A DNA stretch of 9,649 nt from Sporichthyaceae bacterium (GTDB lineage Bacteria > Actinomycetota > Actinomycetes > JACCYY01): positions 1-9,649 of the forward strand of contig JACCYY010000068.1 of assembly GCA_013696235.1 (NCBI GenBank), given 5' to 3'. This document shows positions 1 through 6,645 of the stretch, in pieces. The position numbers and the translations under genes are program-made. Numbering within the stretch: the stretch's first letter is position 1; the number at the start of each line of letters is the position of its first letter. The notes beneath the pieces are model-generated. The model was not told where the DNA came from and did not search any database. It saw only the letters and a list, made by a program, of their open reading frames with translations.

Positions 1-1061
1 ACGCCGTGCTGGACGTCGAGCAGGGCCTCGCGCAGCTCGAGCGCGACGGGGCCGACGTCATCGCGGATCGCGAGCTCGCCGCCGGTCCAGACGAGCCGGT
101 TGAGGGAGGAGATCACCGCGGCGGTCCCGCAGGCGAACACCTCGGTGATGTGGCCGGCCGCGACGTCGGTCCGCCACTCGTCGACGCTGATCCGCCGCTC
201 GACCGCCTTGTGGCCGCGCTCCTCGGCAAGGGTGAGCAACGAGGACCGGGTGATACCGGCCAGGATCGAGCCGCTCAGCTCGGGCGTGACGATCGATCCG
301 TCGTCGTACACGAAGAAGAGGTTCATGCCGCCGAGCTCCTCGACCCAGCGTCGCTCGGCGGCGTCGAGAAAGCAGACCTGGGCGCACCCGTGTGCGATCG
401 CCTCCTGCTGCGCGACCAGGCTCGACGCGTAGTTCCCGGCGGTCTTCGCCGCACCCGTTCCGCCGGACGATGCGCGGGTGTAGTGCTCGGACAGCCAGAT
501 CGAGACCGGTTTCACACCCTCGGGGAAGTAGGCACCGGCGGGTGACGCGATCACGACGAACAGGACCTCGTCCGCCGAACGTACGCCGAGACCGGGCTCT
601 GTGGCGATCATGAACGGCCGCAGGTACAGGCTCTTCTCCCGCTCGAGCGGCACCCAAGCCCGGTCGGTCGAGACGAGCAGGTCGATCACCTCGATGAACG
701 TCTCCACCTCGAGGCGCGGGAGCGCGAGGCGCTCGGCTGACCGCTGCAGCCGGATCGCGTTCTGGTCGGGCCGGAAGATCGCGGTGCTGCCGTCGGGCTG
801 CGCGTATGCCTTGAGGCCCTCGAAGATCGACTGGCCGTAGTGGAAGACGTTGGTCGAGGGGTCGAGCGAGATCGGCCCGTACGGGCGCAGCCGGCCGCCG
901 AACCAGCCGCGCTCCCGGGTCCAGTCGATCGTGATCATGTGGTCGGTGAACGTACGGCCGAAGCCCGGCGAGGCCAGGACCTGCGACCGTCTCTCCTCCG
1001 GTACGAGCGACGTGGAGTGCTCCCGAGCGATTTCCAGCGGTGGGTCCGACGCCATCGTCAT
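1..1061 (-). CDS. ilvE: Branched-chain amino acid aminotransferase IlvE (3' end cut by window edge)
   Basis: This PLP enzyme of fold type IV transfers amino groups between glutamate and the 2-oxo acids of Leu, Ile and Val, the last step of their synthesis, in the cytoplasm. The window shows 353 codons with no stop before base 1. From memory, actinobacterial IlvE is about 365 residues, so only the last dozen or so are missing. Visible marks are FHYGQSIFEGLKAY (73-86), the SGGTGAAKTAGNY segment with the Schiff-base lysine at K206, the class-IV signature EELGGMN (241-247) and a cofactor phosphate-binding region near CGTAAV (311-316). All key residues look intact. ATG at 1061 is chosen because a TACGGT box lies 7 nt upstream, as in a leaderless mRNA. 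A second in-frame ATG is at 1055. No Shine-Dalgarno precedes either. It is divergent from the small gene at 1193. Confidence 0.96.
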   Translation of the reverse strand, partial: MTMASDPPLEIAREHSTSLVPEERRSQVLASPGFGRTFTDHMITIDWTRERGWFGGRLRPYGPISLDPSTNVFHYGQSIFEGLKAYAQPDGSTAIFRPDQNAIRLQRSAERLALPRLEVETFIEVIDLLVSTDRAWVPLEREKSLYLRPFMIATEPGLGVRSADEVLFVVIASPAGAYFPEGVKPVSIWLSEHYTRASSGGTGAAKTAGNYASSLVAQQEAIAHGCAQVCFLDAAERRWVEELGGMNLFFVYDDGSIVTPELSGSILAGITRSSLLTLAEERGHKAVERRISVDEWRTDVAAGHITEVFACGTAAVISSLNRLVWTGGELAIRDDVGPVALELREALLDVQHG

Positions 1062-1074
1062 GCCGCGAACCGTA
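1062..1074 (-). promoter_or_regulatory. Candidate leaderless promoter -10 box of ilvE
   Basis: On the minus strand TACGGT (1074 to 1069) fits the actinobacterial TANNNT -10 box. Seven bases separate it from the ATG at 1061, so transcription would begin at or next to the start codon. No convincing -35 box is visible 16-18 bp further upstream, and there is no Shine-Dalgarno. Confidence 0.5.
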
Positions 1075-1128
1075 GCCGAACCGGCCGGCAATCGGGCCGA
1101 TGGGTTTCCCTCACGCGGCTGATCGGCC

Positions 1129-1185
1129 TAGCGTCAGACCATCCGAGGCTGGCGCGACGCATCGCGGGTCTCCCGACACGAGGAG
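1129..1185 (+). promoter_or_regulatory. Candidate -10 box and Shine-Dalgarno of the small basic protein gene
   Basis: TAGCGT (1129-1134) fits TANNNT. A weak TTCCCT lies 17 bp upstream at 1106-1111. This would give a 5' leader of about 50 nt. The GAGGAG motif around 1180-1185 is a good Shine-Dalgarno about 7 nt before the ATG at 1193. The ribosome site is well supported; the promoter is a weak match. Confidence 0.35.
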
Positions 1186-1192
1186 CGACACG

Positions 1193-1342
1193 ATGGCGAA
1201 CAAGAACAAGGGCGGGCGCGAGGCCCGCAAGCCGAAGAAGGACGCCAAGGTGAAGGCCGTGACGGTGACCAGCGCCGTGCGACCTGCACCGGACGCGGCT
1301 GGGGACAAGTCCAGCGGCGGCGGCGGCGGCAAGGACGCCTAG
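1193..1342 (+). CDS. 49-residue lysine-rich basic protein, function unknown
   Basis: A short protein beginning MANKNKGGREARKPKKD. The N-terminal 22 residues are strongly basic (nine Lys and two Arg) and the rest is a flexible Ala/Pro/Ser/Gly tail ending GGGGGKDA. There is no membrane segment and no cysteine. From memory, short proteins sharing the 'REARKPKK' core are scattered through actinobacteria and proteobacteria as hypothetical proteins; I know of no assigned role. An RNA- or DNA-associated role would fit the charge but is inference. The start at 1193 is chosen over longer readings because GAGGAG sits at the right distance and the protein is recognisable from there. It is divergent from ilvE and convergent with serA, with only 17 nt between stop codons. 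Confidence 0.75.
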   Translation: MANKNKGGREARKPKKDAKVKAVTVTSAVRPAPDAAGDKSSGGGGGKDA

Positions 1343-1347
1343 CCCGA

Positions 1348-1360
1348 AGGCGGACCGCCT
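1348..1360. terminator. Small hairpin between convergent genes (weak terminator candidate)
   Basis: AGGCG (1348-1352) and CGCCT (1356-1360) can pair around a 3-nt GAC loop. The hairpin lies exactly between the stop of the small gene and the stop of serA. The stem is only 5 bp and has no T-tract on either side, so activity as a terminator is uncertain. Confidence 0.25.
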
Positions 1361-2970
1361 CAGCTGTCGACGTCGAGGTCGACGGTGCGACCGTTCTCCG
1401 CACCGATCTCGGCGGTGATCCCGTCGAGCACCTCGTGCGCGATCGCCGAGTCGACGGTGAGCACGACCAGTGCGTGCCCGCCCTTGGCGTCCCGGCCGAC
1501 CTGCATGCTCGCGATGTTGATCTGGCGCTCGCCGAGCATGCGGCCGACGATGCCGATCACGCCGGGACGGTCGACGTAGCGGAAGAACGCCATGTGCTCG
1601 GTCGGCACGATGTCGATGTCGAACCCGTCGACCTCGACGAGCTTGGCGGTGTGCCGCGGCCCCGAGAGCGTGCCGGACACCGAGGTCACCGTCCCGTCGG
1701 CCATCGTGCCGCGGACGGTCACCACGTTGCGGTAGTCCGGGCTCTCGGTCGAGGTCGTGAGGCGCACCTCGACGCCACGCTCTTCGGCAAGAAGTGGCGC
1801 ATTCACGTACGTGACAGCGTCTTCGACGACGTCCGTGAACGCTCCACGCAGTGCGGCCAGTTCGAGGATCTTCACGTCGTGCTCGGCGATCTCGCCCCTC
1901 ACCACGACGTCGATGCGGACGGGCAGGTGGCCGGCCAGGCCGGTGAAGACGCGGCCGAGCATCTCGGCGAGCGGCAGGCCCGGCTTGACCTCCTCGGCGA
2001 TCGACCCGCCCTGGACGTTGACCGCGTCCGGCACGAGCTCGCCGGCGAGTGCCAGTCGCACCGACCGGGCGACGGACACGCCCGCCTTCTCCTGTGCCTC
2101 CGCCGTGCTCGCGCCGAGGTGCGGCGTCACGACGACGTTCGGCAGCGCGAAGAGCGGGCTGTCGGTGCAGGGCTCGGTGTCGAAGACGTCGACGCCGGCG
2201 CCGGCCACGCGGCCCTCGAGCAGAGCCGCCGCGAGCGCAGCCTCGTCGACGATGCCGCCGCGGGCGGCGTTGATCACGTGCACCGTCGGCTTCACCTTGC
2301 GCAGCGCCTCGGTGCCGATCAGCCCGCGGGTGTCCGGCGTCCGCGGCAGGTGGATGGTGATGACGTCGCTCTCCGCGAGGAGCTCGTCGAGGGCGACCAG
2401 TCGCACTCCGAGCTGGGCCGCCCGCGCGGCTGGCACGTACGGGTCGTACGCGAGGAGGCGGACGTCGAACCCGGCGAGACGCTGGGCGACGAGTACCCCG
2501 ATCCGTCCGAGCCCAACCACGCCGACGGTCTTCTCCGCCAGCTCCACCCCGGTGAACCGGGACCGCTGCCAGACTCCGCTGACGAGGGACGCGTGCGCCT
2601 GCGGGACATTGCGGAGCGAGGCCAGAAGGAGGCCGATCGCGTGCTCCGCGGCGCTCACGATGTTCGACTGCGGCGCGTTAACGACCATGACCCCGGCCTT
2701 GGTCGCGGCATCGATGTCGACGTTGTCGAGCCCGACGCCGGCCCGGGCCACCACGCGGAGTCGCTTCGCGACCCCGATCGCCTCGGCATCCACCCGCGTG
2801 GCGCTGCGGACGAGCAGGGCGTCCGCGTCGGGCAGGGCCGCGAGCAGGCTGCCCCGGTCGGCGCCGTCGCACGACCGGACTTCGAAGTCCGGACCGAGCG
2901 CCTCGACCGTCGCCGGCGAGAGCTCCTCCGCGATCAGGACGACCGGGCGCTGGGCAGGAGGGCTGGACAC
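1360..2970 (-). CDS. serA: D-3-phosphoglycerate dehydrogenase, long ACT-domain form
   Basis: It oxidises 3-phosphoglycerate to 3-phosphohydroxypyruvate with NAD+, the first committed step of serine synthesis. The 536 residues match the long actinobacterial/mycobacterial form. The N-terminal substrate domain includes [11 protein letters not shown] (75-85). The NAD fold has VGLGRIG (152-158) and an acidic D176 that should bind the adenine ribose. Catalytic residues are R237 (NAARGG), E266 (DTEP) and H284 (TPHLGAS). An intervening domain (about 320-455) and a C-terminal ACT domain (about 459-536, starting [12 protein letters not shown]) complete it; in the family the ACT domain mediates serine feedback. 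GTG at 2970 is preferred because GAGG lies 9 nt upstream and [10 protein letters not shown] resembles family N-termini. In-frame GTG codons at 2985 and 3006 are alternatives. The KARI-like gene ends 96 nt upstream. Confidence 0.96.
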   Translation of the reverse strand: MSSPPAQRPVVLIAEELSPATVEALGPDFEVRSCDGADRGSLLAALPDADALLVRSATRVDAEAIGVAKRLRVVARAGVGLDNVDIDAATKAGVMVVNAPQSNIVSAAEHAIGLLLASLRNVPQAHASLVSGVWQRSRFTGVELAEKTVGVVGLGRIGVLVAQRLAGFDVRLLAYDPYVPAARAAQLGVRLVALDELLAESDVITIHLPRTPDTRGLIGTEALRKVKPTVHVINAARGGIVDEAALAAALLEGRVAGAGVDVFDTEPCTDSPLFALPNVVVTPHLGASTAEAQEKAGVSVARSVRLALAGELVPDAVNVQGGSIAEEVKPGLPLAEMLGRVFTGLAGHLPVRIDVVVRGEIAEHDVKILELAALRGAFTDVVEDAVTYVNAPLLAEERGVEVRLTTSTESPDYRNVVTVRGTMADGTVTSVSGTLSGPRHTAKLVEVDGFDIDIVPTEHMAFFRYVDRPGVIGIVGRMLGERQINIASMQVGRDAKGGHALVVLTVDSAIAHEVLDGITAEIGAENGRTVDLDVDS

Positions 2971-3066
2971 GTTGGCGGACCTCACGGGAGCGGGCAGACG
3001 GCACACCGCAGGACGGGATGCACGGCGGGGTCGGGACCATCGATCCTATCGAGCCGGGCTTCGACC
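2971..3066 (-). promoter_or_regulatory. serA upstream region with candidate -10 box
   Basis: TAGGAT, read on the minus strand from 3048 to 3043, fits the -10 consensus and would start serA transcription near 3036 with a leader of about 65 nt. No good -35 box is seen. GAGG (just upstream of the GTG at 2970) is the likely ribosome site. The gap would allow serA its own promoter, though read-through from the KARI-like gene remains possible. Confidence 0.3.
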
Positions 3067-4086
3067 TCAGCGGGCGTGGCGGGCGTCGGACCGGGTGGTC
3101 GCGATCCAGGGCAGCAGGCGGCGGACCCGACGGCCTGTCGCCACGACCGGGTGCCGGTCTGCCGCCGCCCGGAGCTGCCCGAGCTGGGGACTGCCTGCGC
3201 CCCGGTCGGCGACGAACTCCCGGGCGAGCGTGCCGTCCCGGACCTCGCTCAGGACGCGGCGCAGCACCTCCCGCAGGTGCGCGTCGGCGAGGCTGGCACC
3301 ACCGGCCCGGCGGGCAAACTCCATGAGCGAGCCGTCAGCGGCGCCTGATGCCACGTCGGATGCGACCCGGTCCACGGCGCCGCGCAGGCTGTGGACGCAC
3401 GCGAGATACGCGAGGTCGCGGGGATAGCCGCCCTCGACGAGGGTGTCGAACCCAGCGCTGACCACGCCGTCGATCACCGCCCCGGCGACCGCGTACTCGC
3501 CGAACAGCGCGGCCTCGGCGGCGGCCTCGACGGTGGTGCCGATCGCGCCCGCACGGGTGCCCCCGATCGCCTTCGCGTACGAGAGGGCGAGCTCGAGGGC
3601 AGCGCCGCTCGAGTCGTGCTGCACGGCGACCAGGACGGGCACCCCACGGCCGGCCGAGAGCTCCCGCTCGACCGCGGTCGCACCGGCGAGCGGTTGGACG
3701 AGCACGACGTCGTGCCCGGACGGGACGACCAGGAGCCCGAAGCGAAGCGCGACCGGATCGACCACCACGACCGCTGCCGAGGCGGCGAGCGCGGGCGCGG
3801 CGAGGGCCGCGAACCGTTCGCCCGCGGTCGGACCGGCGTCCACCACGACCACGAGGTCGGCTGTCCCGACCGCCTCGGCAACCCCGAACACCCCGATCCC
3901 CACCGTGTCGGCGTCGTCCCGAACCGGAGCGTCGGCCGAGGCACCGATCCGGACGTCGACACCGGCGTCGCGCAGCGCACTCGCGTGGACGAGGGCGTCC
4001 GGGCCGTCACCGAGAACGGCGGCGCGGCGGGACTGGACGACCGCGAGCTCGGCATGCTCGTCGAAATACATCGCCACGTCGTCCAT
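3067..4086 (-). CDS. Ketol-acid reductoisomerase (IlvC) homologue lacking active-site residues; probable pseudoenzyme
   Basis: The 339 residues align end to end with class I KARI, the NADPH- and Mg-dependent second enzyme of valine/isoleucine synthesis. Shared anchors are MYFDEHAEL (6-14), [15 protein letters not shown] (34-48), [10 protein letters not shown] (146-155), [14 protein letters not shown] (167-180), ALFGE (193-197), GYPRDLAY (220-227) and [12 protein letters not shown] (283-294). The functional residues are gone. The dinucleotide loop GYGSQGH reads GDGPDAL (26-32). The HG motif reads DP (110-111). The KGPGH lysine is L133. The first metal aspartate is A193 and only E197 remains. 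The two glutamates of the second metal pair are A229 and S233. The serine-bearing YSVSDTAE segment is unrecognisable. There is no frameshift or stop, so the protein is probably made. Its function is unknown: a regulatory partner, a binding protein or a new enzyme are all possible. Loss of activity is inferred from my remembered family alignment. Confidence 0.88.
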   Translation of the reverse strand: MDDVAMYFDEHAELAVVQSRRAAVLGDGPDALVHASALRDAGVDVRIGASADAPVRDDADTVGIGVFGVAEAVGTADLVVVVDAGPTAGERFAALAAPALAASAAVVVVDPVALRFGLLVVPSGHDVVLVQPLAGATAVERELSAGRGVPVLVAVQHDSSGAALELALSYAKAIGGTRAGAIGTTVEAAAEAALFGEYAVAGAVIDGVVSAGFDTLVEGGYPRDLAYLACVHSLRGAVDRVASDVASGAADGSLMEFARRAGGASLADAHLREVLRRVLSEVRDGTLAREFVADRGAGSPQLGQLRAAADRHPVVATGRRVRRLLPWIATTRSDARHAR

Positions 4087-4152
4087 CCTGCTGCACGCGG
4101 CGGGCCGCTTCGCGCCGGGCCGTTCTCCGCGACATGGTGCGCGCCGGGTGCG

Positions 4153-4440
4153 TCAGCCCCCGCTGACCGCCGGCACCACCACGATCTCGGCCCCGGGCCC
4201 GACCGGTGTCTCGAGCTGCTGGGAGTGCCGGATGTCGGCACCGTCGACGTAGACGTTGACGTGGCGGCGGACGGCGCCCTGCTCGTCGCGCAGCCGGCGC
4301 CCGAGCGCGGGGTGGTCGGCCTCGACCCGGGCCAGCACGTCCCCGACCGTCTGCACCCCGTCCGCCTCCACCTCCACGCTCGACCGGCCATCGGCGTACG
4401 GGCGCAGCACCCCGGGGAGCCGCATCACGACGGCGGTCAT
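4153..4440 (-). CDS. MoaD/ThiS-family ubiquitin-fold protein with C-terminal Gly-Gly
   Basis: A 95-residue beta-grasp protein ending AVSGG. In the MoaD/ThiS/small-modifier family the terminal Gly-Gly is adenylated by an E1-like enzyme and then carries sulfur as a thiocarboxylate or is joined to target lysines. Family marks are VMRLPGVLRPYADG (5-18), the TVGDVLARVEADHPALGRRL helix (31-50), VNVYVDGADIR (61-71) and GAEIVVVPAVSGG (83-95). No E1, MoaE or ThiG gene is in the window, so whether it serves sulfur transfer or protein modification cannot be told. Its ATG overlaps the TGA of the propeller gene upstream (ATGA), and no clear Shine-Dalgarno is present, so translation is probably coupled. 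The KARI-like gene starts 66 nt downstream. Confidence 0.9.
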   Translation of the reverse strand: MTAVVMRLPGVLRPYADGRSSVEVEADGVQTVGDVLARVEADHPALGRRLRDEQGAVRRHVNVYVDGADIRHSQQLETPVGPGAEIVVVPAVSGG

Positions 4441-5522
4441 ACCGACAGGGCCCGCACGCTGAGCACATCGGGCAGGTGCTCGACCACGAGGTTCCAGTGG
4501 TCGCCCTCGTCGGCGCTGGCATACAGCTCACCCGCACGCGTCCCGAGGTAGATCCCAGCCGGGTCGTCGGTGTCGGTGCACATCGCGTCGCGGAGCACAG
4601 CGGCGTGGTACGGACCGTCTGGCAGGCCGTCGGACAGCGGCGTCCAGGTCGAGCCGGCGTCCTCGGTCCGATAGACCCGGAACTGCCGGTCCGGGGGCAT
4701 CCGGTCGCCGTCGGCGGTGAGCGGGAAGAGGTACGCGGTGCCCGGCCGGTGCGGGTGCACGACCACCGGGAACCCGAAGTCGGCCGGCAGCCCCTCGGCG
4801 ATCGACTGCCACGAGTCCCCGCCGTCGTCCGAGCGGTACACCCCGTGGTGGTTCTGCAGGAACAGCTGGTCGGGCGCCTCCGGGTGGCTGGCGACCCGGT
4901 GGACGCACTGGCCGTACTCCGGGTACGGGTCCGGAAGGAAGTACGCCTTGACGCCGTCGTTGCTCGGCGCCCAGGACGCACCCGAGTCGGTGGTCCGGTA
5001 GACCCCGCCGGTCGACATCGCCACGAGCACGCGGTCGAGGTCGGTGGGGTGCGGCACGACTGTGTGCAGGCACTGCCCGCCGGCGCCGGGCTGCCAGGTC
5101 GGTCGGTGCGGGTGGTCCCACAACCCGTCGACCAGGGCGAACGTGACGCCGCCGTCGACGGACCGGAACAGCGCGCTCGGCTCGACGCCGGCGTACACCA
5201 CGCCGGGCTGGTTCCGCGGGCCGGGTACGACCTGCCAGACCTGCTCGAGCGAGGCCCCGGAGCCTTCTGGGAAAGCGATCGGTGCCGCGCCCGGCTCGCT
5301 CCAGGTCGCGCCGAGGTCGTCGGAGTGGAACAGCGACGGCCCCCAGTGCTCGCTGCGGGCGGCTGCGAACAGCCTGGGCGTCGGCCCGCGGTCGTCGAAC
5401 CCGACGCTCGCGACGGCGTTCATCCCGAACGCGATCGGGTCGACCTCGTACGTGACCCGGTCGTCGCTCCGCGCGACGAAGAGGCCCTTGCGGGTCCCGA
5501 CCAGGACCACCACACCACTCAT
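4437..5522 (-). CDS. Cytoplasmic BNR/Asp-box beta-propeller protein (sialidase-like fold)
   Basis: A 361-residue beta-propeller with six Asp-box (S/T-x-D-x-G-x-x-W/F) repeats: SDDLGATW (67-74), SVDGGVTF (121-128), TTDSGASW (177-184), SDDGGDSW (231-238), TEDAGSTW (286-293) and SADEGDHW (336-343). Databases often label such proteins exo-alpha-sialidase or glycosyl hydrolase, but there is no signal peptide and I do not see the arginine triad and nucleophile set needed to claim sialidase activity. It begins MSGVVVLVGTRKGLFV. The start at 5522 is supported by AGGTGGGG about 6 nt upstream. Its last codons overlap the start of the MoaD/ThiS gene, which argues for a joint function. A scaffold or ligand-binding role is as likely as catalysis. 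Confidence 0.9.
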   Translation of the reverse strand: MSGVVVLVGTRKGLFVARSDDRVTYEVDPIAFGMNAVASVGFDDRGPTPRLFAAARSEHWGPSLFHSDDLGATWSEPGAAPIAFPEGSGASLEQVWQVVPGPRNQPGVVYAGVEPSALFRSVDGGVTFALVDGLWDHPHRPTWQPGAGGQCLHTVVPHPTDLDRVLVAMSTGGVYRTTDSGASWAPSNDGVKAYFLPDPYPEYGQCVHRVASHPEAPDQLFLQNHHGVYRSDDGGDSWQSIAEGLPADFGFPVVVHPHRPGTAYLFPLTADGDRMPPDRQFRVYRTEDAGSTWTPLSDGLPDGPYHAAVLRDAMCTDTDDPAGIYLGTRAGELYASADEGDHWNLVVEHLPDVLSVRALSV

Positions 5523-5620
5523 GTGCGCCCCACCTGCAGCGTCTTCTGGCCGGGTGACCAGCGCCTCGCACGAACCAGCGTGGCACTGGCAGCCCTCGCC
5601 ATCAACACACGGTTGGACAT
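5519..5620 (-). CDS. Possible 33-residue upstream ORF coupled to the propeller gene
   Basis: An open frame begins MSNRVLMARAASATL and ends QVGRT, with its TGA overlapping the propeller ATG (ATGA). GAGGT precedes its ATG by about 4 nt, which is tight for a ribosome site. It fills most of the gap between the hydroxyacid dehydrogenase and the propeller gene. It is basic (six Arg, one Lys) with no recognisable domain. It may be chance open sequence; the overlap with the next start is the only real argument for it. Confidence 0.2.
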   Translation of the reverse strand: MSNRVLMARAASATLVRARRWSPGQKTLQVGRT

Positions 5621-5627
5621 CGAGACC

Positions 5628-6551
5628 TCACACCGCCGGGTACCGCGCCCCGGCGACCACCACGTTGACCAGGGGCGCGCCGCGCGCATACCGCTCGAGC
5701 TGTCCAGTGACGAGGCGACGCATGCGTGGCTCCATCGCCGTCGACGCCCCACCGGCGTGCGGCGTGATCAGGACACCGGGCGAGCGCCAGAGCGCGTGCT
5801 CCGGGGGCAACGGCTCGGGGTCGGTGACGTCCAGCGCGGCACGCAGGCGGCCGGCGGTGGTCTCCGCCACCAGTGCGTCCGTGTCGACCACGGCGCCGCG
5901 CGAGACGTTCACCAGCAGCGCCCCGTCGCACATGCGGGCCAGGAAGGCGGCATCCACCATGCCCCGGGTGGCCTCGGTGAGCGGGACGAGGACGACCACC
6001 ACGTCGGCCCGCGACAGCAGTGACGGCAGCTCGTCCACGCCGTGGACGCCTTCGCGCGGCCGACTGGCGACCCGGATCAGCTCCACCTCGAAGCCTTCCA
6101 GCCGACGCTCGAGCGCCCCGCCGATCGAGCCGTACCCCAGGACGAGCACCGTCGCATCGGCGAGCGCGGGCCGGATCCCGCCGAGCTCCCACCGCCCGTC
6201 TGCCTGCGCCCGGACGAAGTCACCGAGCCCGCGCTGCGCCGCGATGATCAACCCGACCGCCAGCTCGGCCGTGCTGGCGTCGTGCACGCCGCGTGCGTTG
6301 CACAAGGTCACCCCCGGCGGCACGGCGGAGCGGACGTGGTCGACGCCCGCGGTCAGCGTCTGGATCACCCGCAGCGCTGGCATCTCGGCGATCACGTCGA
6401 CCGCGACCATGCCGACCAGGTATGGCTGCACGTACAGCTCCGCGTCGCGCGCGGCCGCCGGGAGCGGCGCACGGCCGTCCCACTCGTCGTACGCGAGACC
6501 GCTCGGCGCTCCACCGAGCCAGTCGACCGGGAACGGCAGCAGGACGGTCAT
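5628..6551 (-). CDS. D-isomer-specific 2-hydroxyacid dehydrogenase
   Basis: A 307-residue NAD(P)-dependent oxidoreductase of the family that reduces 2-oxo acids such as glyoxylate, hydroxypyruvate or phenylpyruvate. The N-terminal substrate domain has IQTLTAGVDHV (63-73). The nucleotide fold has VLGYGSIGGAL (137-147). The catalytic set is R218 (NVSRGAVVD), E246 (DVTDPEPLP) and H265 (TPHAGG). It is a short form without an ACT domain, so it is not a second SerA; the physiological substrate cannot be read from the sequence. The residues after the fold (V161 A162 S163 R164) lack the usual acidic residue and place S163-R164 there, which would favour NADP(H); that is inference. ATG at 6551 is chosen because the protein begins properly there and a TACATT box ends 6 nt before it. 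The longer open frame upstream runs antisense into the next gene. Confidence 0.94.
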   Translation of the reverse strand: MTVLLPFPVDWLGGAPSGLAYDEWDGRAPLPAAARDAELYVQPYLVGMVAVDVIAEMPALRVIQTLTAGVDHVRSAVPPGVTLCNARGVHDASTAELAVGLIIAAQRGLGDFVRAQADGRWELGGIRPALADATVLVLGYGSIGGALERRLEGFEVELIRVASRPREGVHGVDELPSLLSRADVVVVLVPLTEATRGMVDAAFLARMCDGALLVNVSRGAVVDTDALVAETTAGRLRAALDVTDPEPLPPEHALWRSPGVLITPHAGGASTAMEPRMRRLVTGQLERYARGAPLVNVVVAGARYPAV

Positions 6552-6563
6552 GGCCGAAATGTA
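6552..6563 (-). promoter_or_regulatory. Candidate leaderless promoter -10 box of the 2-hydroxyacid dehydrogenase
   Basis: TACATT, read on the minus strand from 6563 to 6558, is a close match to the -10 consensus TATAAT/TANNNT. It is followed by six bases and then the ATG, leaving no room for a Shine-Dalgarno. No strong -35 box is apparent. Confidence 0.55.
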
Positions 6564-6571
6564 CTGACGCC

Positions 6572-6599
6572 TCGACGCCAGACCGATCCGGGTTACGTT
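6572..6599 (+). promoter_or_regulatory. Candidate promoter of the PQQ-type dehydrogenase
   Basis: TCGACG (6572-6577), a partial match to TTGACA, and TACGTT (6594-6599), a match to TANNNT, are 16 bp apart. This predicts a start near 6606 and a leader of about 40 nt that includes the GGAGG at 6637-6641. The box lies about 30 bp from the opposing promoter of the hydroxyacid dehydrogenase. Confidence 0.4.
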
Positions 6600-6645
6600 G
6601 GTCGTACGGGCGCAGCTGCGCTCGCCCGATCGTTGCGGAGGCATG

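Noticed and set aside
2971..3040. A leader-peptide attenuator upstream of serA (an ATG at 3040 opens a frame with two cysteines in the leader).
   Set aside because: The frame does not stop before serA but runs on into it out of phase, and no terminator/antiterminator pair is visible.
3067..4086. Reading the KARI-like gene as a decaying pseudogene.
   Set aside because: No stop or frameshift interrupts the 339 codons and conserved structural blocks persist over the full length; random decay would have damaged these as well as the active site.
1435..6023. Several very long open frames on the plus strand (for example 1435-3348, 3391-4551, 4476-6023).
   Set aside because: They lie antisense to recognised genes, have Arg/Pro/Asp-rich low-information translations and arise because high-GC codon bias suppresses stops on the opposite strand.
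5628..6551. Calling the short hydroxyacid dehydrogenase a second serA.
   Set aside because: It lacks the intervening and ACT domains and its conserved segments do not distinguish phosphoglycerate from other 2-oxo acid substrates.
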